Position numbers and translations under genes: made by a program. Shown piece by piece: positions 5,565-10,305 of a stretch of 10,305 nucleotides of DNA (position 1 is its first letter; the number at the start of each line of letters is the position of its first letter). Origin of the DNA: Clostridiales bacterium (GTDB lineage Bacteria > Bacillota > Clostridia > Saccharofermentanales > UBA5734); the NCBI GenBank assembly GCA_003532195.1, contig DOFA01000227.1, forward strand, positions 1 through 10,305, in the 5' to 3' direction. Below the pieces are notes generated by a model. The model saw only the letters and a list, made by a program, of their open reading frames with translations. It ran no database searches and was not told the origin of the DNA.

Positions 5565-7592
5565 ATGGCTGATCATTATGGCTCTGCAGTTCCTTTTCAT
5601 CAGGTCAAGATTCAGGATCCATTCTGGACGCCGCGCATAGCGACCAACCGGGAGGCCACCCTGCCGCATGAATATGACATGCTGCTGGAAACAGGCCGGC
5701 TGGAGGCTTTCCGCTTGACCTGGAAACCGGGCGACCAGCCGGTGCCGCATTTTTTCTGGGATTCGGACGTCGCCAAGTGGGTTGAGGCGGCCAGCTATTC
5801 CCTGGCTGATCACCCGGATCCTGAGCTGGCGGCGCGTCTTGAATATGCCGCAGAGCTGATTGCATCCGCTCAGCAGCCGGACGGCTGCCTGAATGTTTAT
5901 TTTACGGTGGTCGAACCCGAAAAACGCTGGACGAATCTGCGCGATTATCATGAACTGTATTGCGCCGGCCATCTGATCGAAGCCGGCGTCGCGCATTTCG
6001 AAGCTACCGGAAAAAGGACGCTTTTAGATGCCGTCTGCCGGTATGCCGACCGGATCGGCCAGATTTTCGGGAGGGGAGAGGGTCAGCTGCGCGGCTATTG
6101 CGGCCATGAGGAAATCGAACTGGCGCTGGTCCGGTTGTATCAGGTTACACAATGCCGTCGGTATCTGGAACTCAGCCGCTATTTTATTGAAGAACGCGGA
6201 CGCCAGCCGCATTATTTCGATCTGGAAGCCCGGTGCCGCGGCGAAACAGAAACGGATCCCCCGGGTAAGCGGGATTACAGTATTTACCAGGCTCATCAAC
6301 CGGTCCGTGAGCAGGAGAAGGTGACCGGTCACGCGGTACGGGCGATGTACCTCTATTCCGGCATGGCAGATCTGGCCCGGGAATTGGATGATCCGACGCT
6401 GACCGCGGCCTGTGAACGAATCTGGAACCACTTGTGCGCGAAACAGCTTTATCTGACCGGCGGCATCGGCGCTTCGCGGTCCAACGAAGGTTTTACCGAT
6501 GATTATGAATTACCGGACGCTTCAGCCTACTGTGAAACCTGCGCCGGAATCGGACTGATCTTCTGGGCCCGGCGCATGCTCCAGCTCCGCTGTGACCGTA
6601 AATTTGCCGACGTTCTGGAAAAAACCCTGTACAATAACGTCTTGGCCGGAGCTTCGCTGGACGGCCGGAAATTTTTCTATGATAATCCGCTGGCTGCCTA
6701 TGGCTCGCGCAAGAACCGGCAAGGCCAGACGACCTCGGATATCAACTACTACCAACGCAGCGAGTGGTTCGGCTGCGCCTGCTGCCCGCCCAATTATGCC
6801 CGGCTGATCAGTTCACTGGGCGGTTACCTGTATACGGTCTGCGGCGACACGGCGTCTGTTCACCTTTACATCAGCGGGCAAGCGCAGCTGCAGATCGGCA
6901 CACACGCGGTCGCTCTCAGCCAGCAGACCCGATACCCCTGGGATGGCAGCATCTCAATTAGGGTTACGCCGGAAACGGCGGCGCTTTTTACGATCAGCCT
7001 GCGCATACCCGGCTGGTGTCGGCAATACCGGGTTCAGGTTAACGGACAGGACTGGCCTGGCACAGAATCCGCTGCCGCCATCTGCACGGAGCCGGGAACG
7101 AATCTGGCCGAAGACGGAACAGTTTACGGTTATCTGCCGGTCTACCGGCGCTGGCAGCCGGGCGACGAGCTGACGCTGACGCTGGACATGCCGGTCCGCC
7201 GCCTGTACGGGCACCCGGATCTCCGCGATCATCATCACTGTGTTGCGATACAGCGCGGCCCGATCGTTTACTGCGCGGAACAGACAGATCAAGCGACGCC
7301 GGTGCACCGGATCTACCTGCCGGCGGACAGTGAACTGCGGGCGGAATACTGCCCGGACCTCCTGGGCGGCGTAGTCCGCATCACCGGATCTGCCGTGGCG
7401 GCTTTACCGGTTCAAACAATAATTCAATCCCCGGCTGCGGATTCTGGCCGGCCAGCAGAATCAGATCCGAAGGAGCCGCTATACAGCGATTCCAGGCCGG
7501 ACTTCACGCCCTGCACGATCAGCCTGATCCCCTATTATGCCTGGAACAACCGCGAGCCAGGCGAGATGCGGGTTTGGCTGCCGCAGTGGTAA
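5565..7592 (+). CDS. GH127 beta-L-arabinofuranosidase family glycosidase
   Basis: Members remove beta-L-arabinofuranose, for example from arabino-oligosaccharides on plant hydroxyproline-rich proteins, using a zinc-bound cysteine as nucleophile. The 675-residue protein is complete. It opens with FHQVKIQDPFWTPRI, has FFWDSDVAKWVEAASY at 63-78, then TGGIGASRSNEGF (E308 as probable general acid), AYCETC (zinc ligands E324 and C326), and WFGCACCPPNYAR at 401-412 (C406 nucleophile, C407 zinc ligand, by alignment with HypBA1). It ends with the family's YYAWNNREPGEMRVWLP. No signal peptide is seen, so it is probably cytoplasmic and acts on imported sugars. The ATG at 5565 is chosen for its GGAGG site. 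Some GH127 enzymes act on other pectin sugars, such as aceric acid, so the substrate is not certain. Two lines counted by hand gave 62 and 50% G+C, above the epimerase and phosphodiesterase. Confidence 0.92.
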   Translation: MADHYGSAVPFHQVKIQDPFWTPRIATNREATLPHEYDMLLETGRLEAFRLTWKPGDQPVPHFFWDSDVAKWVEAASYSLADHPDPELAARLEYAAELIASAQQPDGCLNVYFTVVEPEKRWTNLRDYHELYCAGHLIEAGVAHFEATGKRTLLDAVCRYADRIGQIFGRGEGQLRGYCGHEEIELALVRLYQVTQCRRYLELSRYFIEERGRQPHYFDLEARCRGETETDPPGKRDYSIYQAHQPVREQEKVTGHAVRAMYLYSGMADLARELDDPTLTAACERIWNHLCAKQLYLTGGIGASRSNEGFTDDYELPDASAYCETCAGIGLIFWARRMLQLRCDRKFADVLEKTLYNNVLAGASLDGRKFFYDNPLAAYGSRKNRQGQTTSDINYYQRSEWFGCACCPPNYARLISSLGGYLYTVCGDTASVHLYISGQAQLQIGTHAVALSQQTRYPWDGSISIRVTPETAALFTISLRIPGWCRQYRVQVNGQDWPGTESAAAICTEPGTNLAEDGTVYGYLPVYRRWQPGDELTLTLDMPVRRLYGHPDLRDHHHCVAIQRGPIVYCAEQTDQATPVHRIYLPADSELRAEYCPDLLGGVVRITGSAVAALPVQTIIQSPAADSGRPAESDPKEPLYSDSRPDFTPCTISLIPYYAWNNREPGEMRVWLPQW

Positions 7593-7640
7593 TATAGAAA
7601 CAAAGCAGTTAAAGGCGGTAATCGATGCGATTATGCGAAC

Positions 7641-7646
7641 AGGAGG
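7641..7646 (+). promoter_or_regulatory. Ribosome site that favours the 7655 start of the ATPase
   Basis: AGGAGG, 8 bases before the ATG at 7655. An earlier in-frame ATG at 7625 has only a weaker AAAGG-like site, so the shorter form is preferred, though both could be used. Confidence 0.6.
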
Positions 7647-7654
7647 CGAAGGCC

Positions 7655-8407
7655 ATGCTGAGCGAGCTTTATGTGACCGGCATCAAACTGGCCAGACCGA
7701 TTGAGGCAGGCAACTACCTGCAGGATCTTCCGGTGGTCAGGCACCTGCAAACGATGGACGAATTGCCGATCGCCAAGCCGGTCACGTTTTTTATCGGCGA
7801 GAATGGTGTCGGGAAATCGACGCTGATCGAAGCCATCGCGGTGTCAATGGGCTTCAATCCTGAGGGCGGGACGATTAATTTTAATTTTGCCACCCGGAAC
7901 TCCCACTCGGATTTATTCCGCTATCTGACAGTCTGCAAAGGGGTCAGGCATCAGAAAGACGGCTTTTTTCTGCGCGCGGAAAGCTTCTACAACGTAGCGA
8001 CGAATATCGACCAGATGGATGCGGAGCCTTCTTTTGATCCGCCGGTTATATCCTATTATGGCGGCGTTTCCCTGCATAAGCAGTCGCATGGCGAGAGCTT
8101 CATGAAGCTGGTGGAGAAGCGGTTCGGCGGCAACGGCCTGTATATCCTGGACGAACCGGAGGCGGCGCTGTCACCCTCGCGCCTGCTGCAGCTGATATGC
8201 CATATGGATGATCTGGTCAAGCGCCGCTCCCAATTTATCATTTCCACCCACTCGCCGGTGCTCATGGCTTTTCCCGGCGCGGAGGTTTTCGAGCTGTCAG
8301 AGTCGGGAATAGCCTCTGTGCCGTACCAGGAAACCGAGCATTTCCGGATCATCAGGCAGTTCTTGAATGCGCCGGACAAGATGCTGAAGTATTTACTGGA
8401 GAAATAA
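7655..8407 (+). CDS. Small ABC-like AAA family ATPase of unknown role
   Basis: A soluble P-loop ATPase with the full ABC-type set in 250 residues: Walker A GENGVGKST (48-56), signature-like SHGES (144-148), Walker B LYILDEPEAALSP (162-174, D166 and E167), and the H-loop STHSP with H199. Only about 90 residues separate Walker A from the signature, so there is no long coiled coil as in SMC or RecF proteins. It has no membrane segment and no permease partner, so it is not a normal transporter subunit. It resembles the stand-alone predicted ATPases of the COG3910 type, whose job is unknown to me. It follows GH127 by 62 bases with no terminator in between and may be co-transcribed, but a link to sugar use is not shown. 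An alternative start at 7625 adds 10 residues. Confidence 0.85.
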   Translation: MLSELYVTGIKLARPIEAGNYLQDLPVVRHLQTMDELPIAKPVTFFIGENGVGKSTLIEAIAVSMGFNPEGGTINFNFATRNSHSDLFRYLTVCKGVRHQKDGFFLRAESFYNVATNIDQMDAEPSFDPPVISYYGGVSLHKQSHGESFMKLVEKRFGGNGLYILDEPEAALSPSRLLQLICHMDDLVKRRSQFIISTHSPVLMAFPGAEVFELSESGIASVPYQETEHFRIIRQFLNAPDKMLKYLLEK

Positions 8408-8416
8408 TCGCCCCGG

Positions 8417-10305
8417 TCAGTTTGCCAGCAGCATGGCGGCATAGGACGGATATGGCCAACATTTCTTTCCGCAGAGCGGTTCGATCTGATCGATGACTTC
8501 CCTCAGTTTCACCATGTCGGCAAAAACGACCTCATGCTGATAGACGGCATGATCCTGCAGGCTGGCAAACTCTTTCTCGACGGCCATGTGCTGCTCGAGA
8601 TCCTGCAGCATATACAGCAGCTGCGCGGAGAGACTGGCAATCTGCGTCAGCATGCAGGCTTCCAGTTCGACATTGAGCGATAACTTCAAGGAAGCCTTAC
8701 CGGCGGCTGTCGCACTGAGGTCACGCTGGCAGGCCAGCACCGCCGGTATGATGTCGCGCTTAACCATGTCGATCAGGGTCAGGGCTTCAATGCTGATGAC
8801 CTTGCAGTAATTTTCCGTGCAGACTTCGGCGCGGGAATGCAGTTCGGATGCCGAGAAGACGCCCGAACGCTCGAACAGGGCGATGTTGTCCGCTTCGGTC
8901 AGGCAAGGCAGCACATCCGGCGTTGCTTTTAAATTTTGCAGCCCGCGCCGGGCGGCTTCGGTCACCCACTCGCCAGCATAGTTGTTGCCGTTGAAGATAA
9001 TGCGGCGGTGCTCGGTGAAGACTTTCTGCGTCAGATTGCGGACACCTGCCATCATGTCCGGGCTATTCTCGAGCTCGTCGGCGAACTGGCGCAGGCTGTC
9101 AGCCACAATGGTATTCAGGATGATATTCGGCATCGCGACAGATTGACTGGATCCCGGCATCCGGAATTCGAATTTGTTGCCGGTGAAAGCGAAAGGCGAA
9201 GTCCGGTTGCGGTCGGTGGTGTCCTTCAGGATATGCGGCAGGCAGGTCACGCCGATCGACATCTGGGTTTTGCCGTTGCAGGCCGAGGTTGTGTTGTTGA
9301 TGATCGAATTGATGATGCCGTCCAATTCGTCGCCGACAAAAATCGACAGGATTGCCGGCGGCGCTTCATTGGCTCCCAGACGGTGGTCGTTGGCGGCGTT
9401 CGCCACGGAGAAGCGCATCAGGTCCTGATGCAGGTCGACAGCCTGGATGATCGCAGCCAGGAATAGCAGGAACTGGGCGTTGTCCTGCGGTGTATCTCCC
9501 GGCTCGAGCAGGTTGATCCCATCGTTGGTTGCCATGCCCCAGTTGTTGTGCTTGCCGCTGCCATTGACGCCGGCGAACGGTTTTTCATGCAGGAGACAGC
9601 GCATCCCGTGTTTCATGGCAATTCGCGTCATCATTTCCATGACCAGCTGGTTCTGGTCGGCTGCGACATTGGAAATCGAGAAAACCGGCGCCAGTTCATG
9701 CTGGCTGGGTGCGACCTCGTTATGTTCGGTTTTGGCATAAATGCCGAGTTTCCAGAGTTCCTCATCCAGGTCGGCCATAAAAGATGTGACCCGCGGCTTG
9801 ATCATGCCAAAATAATGATCCTCGAGTTCCTGCCCTTTAGGCGGTTTGGCGCCGATCAGGGTGCGGCTGCAATTGATCAGGTCCGGCCGCGTCTGGTAGT
9901 ACTTTTCATCAATCAGGAAGTATTCCTGTTCGACGCCGACTGTCGTTATCACCTGGCTGGCAGTTGAATTGCCAAACAGCTTCAGGACGCGCATGGCTTG
10001 CCGGTCGATCACTTCCATCGAGCGCAGCAGCGGCGTCTTCATATCGAGCGCCTCACCGCCGAAAGAGCAGAAAGCCGTCGGTATGCACAGGCAGTTGCCC
10101 TTGATAAACGCGCAGGAAGTCGGGTCCCAGGCGGTATAGCCGCGGGCCTCAAAAGTGGCGCGCAGGCCGCCGGAAGGGAAGCTGGAGGCGTCCGGCTCGC
10201 CGCGGACCAGGGCGCTGCCTGAGAACTTCAGGATTGGGCGTCCGTTTTTCGGCTCGAGGAAAGCTTCATGCTTTTCAGCGGTGATGCCGGTCATCGGCTG
10301 GAACC
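8417..10305 (-). CDS. glnN: Glutamine synthetase type III, N-terminus cut by window edge
   Basis: Joins ammonia to glutamate with ATP to make glutamine; type III enzymes are large (about 700 residues) cytoplasmic oligomers. About 628 residues are visible and the frame is open to the right edge. The first ATG in view (10294-10292) is not the start: the frame continues upstream as FQP, and FQPMTGITAEKHEAF is an internal motif of the family, so roughly 70-80 residues lie outside. Numbered from that Met: VGVEQEYFLID at 119-129 and HNEVAPSQHE at 191-200 (metal and glutamate site), KPFAGVNGSGKHNNWGM at 238-254, NDHRLGANEAPPAI at 302-315, and later FEFRMPGSSQSVAMPN. All are typical of type III. It is convergent with the ATPase gene, 9 bases apart, and functionally separate from the sugar locus. 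Confidence 0.96.
   Translation of the reverse strand, partial: FQPMTGITAEKHEAFLEPKNGRPILKFSGSALVRGEPDASSFPSGGLRATFEARGYTAWDPTSCAFIKGNCLCIPTAFCSFGGEALDMKTPLLRSMEVIDRQAMRVLKLFGNSTASQVITTVGVEQEYFLIDEKYYQTRPDLINCSRTLIGAKPPKGQELEDHYFGMIKPRVTSFMADLDEELWKLGIYAKTEHNEVAPSQHELAPVFSISNVAADQNQLVMEMMTRIAMKHGMRCLLHEKPFAGVNGSGKHNNWGMATNDGINLLEPGDTPQDNAQFLLFLAAIIQAVDLHQDLMRFSVANAANDHRLGANEAPPAILSIFVGDELDGIINSIINNTTSACNGKTQMSIGVTCLPHILKDTTDRNRTSPFAFTGNKFEFRMPGSSQSVAMPNIILNTIVADSLRQFADELENSPDMMAGVRNLTQKVFTEHRRIIFNGNNYAGEWVTEAARRGLQNLKATPDVLPCLTEADNIALFERSGVFSASELHSRAEVCTENYCKVISIEALTLIDMVKRDIIPAVLACQRDLSATAAGKASLKLSLNVELEACMLTQIASLSAQLLYMLQDLEQHMAVEKEFASLQDHAVYQHEVVFADMVKLREVIDQIEPLCGKKCWPYPSYAAMLLAN

Noticed and set aside
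7625..7654. Longer form of the ATPase starting at 7625
   Set aside because: The ATG at 7655 has a far better AGGAGG site at ideal spacing, and the 10 extra residues (MRLCEQEAKA) are largely the translation of that ribosome site region.

Overview
The window (10,305 bases) is a stretch of bacterial chromosome that is mostly a carbohydrate-use locus, ending in a housekeeping glutamine synthetase. Eight protein genes are supported. Two run off the window edges: the alpha-galactosidase-like gene at the left loses its C-terminus, and the type III glutamine synthetase at the right loses its N-terminus. I see no tRNA, rRNA, CRISPR array, insertion sequence or phage gene. The organism is probably a Gram-positive anaerobe of the Clostridia type (inference). 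The reasons are clear purine-rich Shine-Dalgarno sites, sigma70-type promoters, a type III glutamine synthetase, and a family mix (GH36, GH127, ketose 3-epimerase, PfkB kinase, AraC regulator) typical of plant-glycan users. Bacteroidota also carry such enzymes, but their promoters and weak ribosome sites look different.

Layout: (1) 1-1665, minus strand, a GH36 alpha-galactosidase. (2) 1666-1852, a divergent regulatory region with one good promoter for GH36, one for the next gene, a 7-bp direct repeat between the two -35 boxes, and an inverted repeat over the GH36 -10 box. (3) 1853-2623, plus strand, a glycerophosphodiester phosphodiesterase family protein. (4) 2669-4487, minus strand, a two-gene unit: a D-psicose/D-tagatose 3-epimerase family protein followed 4 bases later by a PfkB sugar kinase. 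(5) 4617-5441, minus strand, an AraC-type regulator. (6) 5442-5564, a second divergent region with inverted repeats. (7) 5565-7592, plus strand, a GH127 beta-L-arabinofuranosidase family enzyme. (8) 7655-8407, plus strand, a small ABC-like ATPase. (9) 8417-10305, minus strand, glutamine synthetase III, convergent with the ATPase.

How it may work together (inference): neither glycosidase has a signal peptide (the GH36 N-terminus and the chosen GH127 start are both visible), so they probably cut imported oligosaccharides in the cytoplasm, releasing galactose-type and arabinose-type sugars. The epimerase and kinase would interconvert and phosphorylate a ketose. The AraC protein, coded between the two halves, is the obvious candidate regulator. 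No transporter is in the window. The pairing of an alpha-galactosidase with a beta-L-arabinofuranosidase would suit plant hydroxyproline-rich glycoproteins (extensins), but this is a hypothesis.

I did not find a clearly new biological system. The points most worth a second look are the regulatory repeats in both divergent regions, a 17-base translation-start sequence shared by two genes, the epimerase-kinase pair of unknown substrate, and an atypical C-terminal half in the phosphodiesterase.
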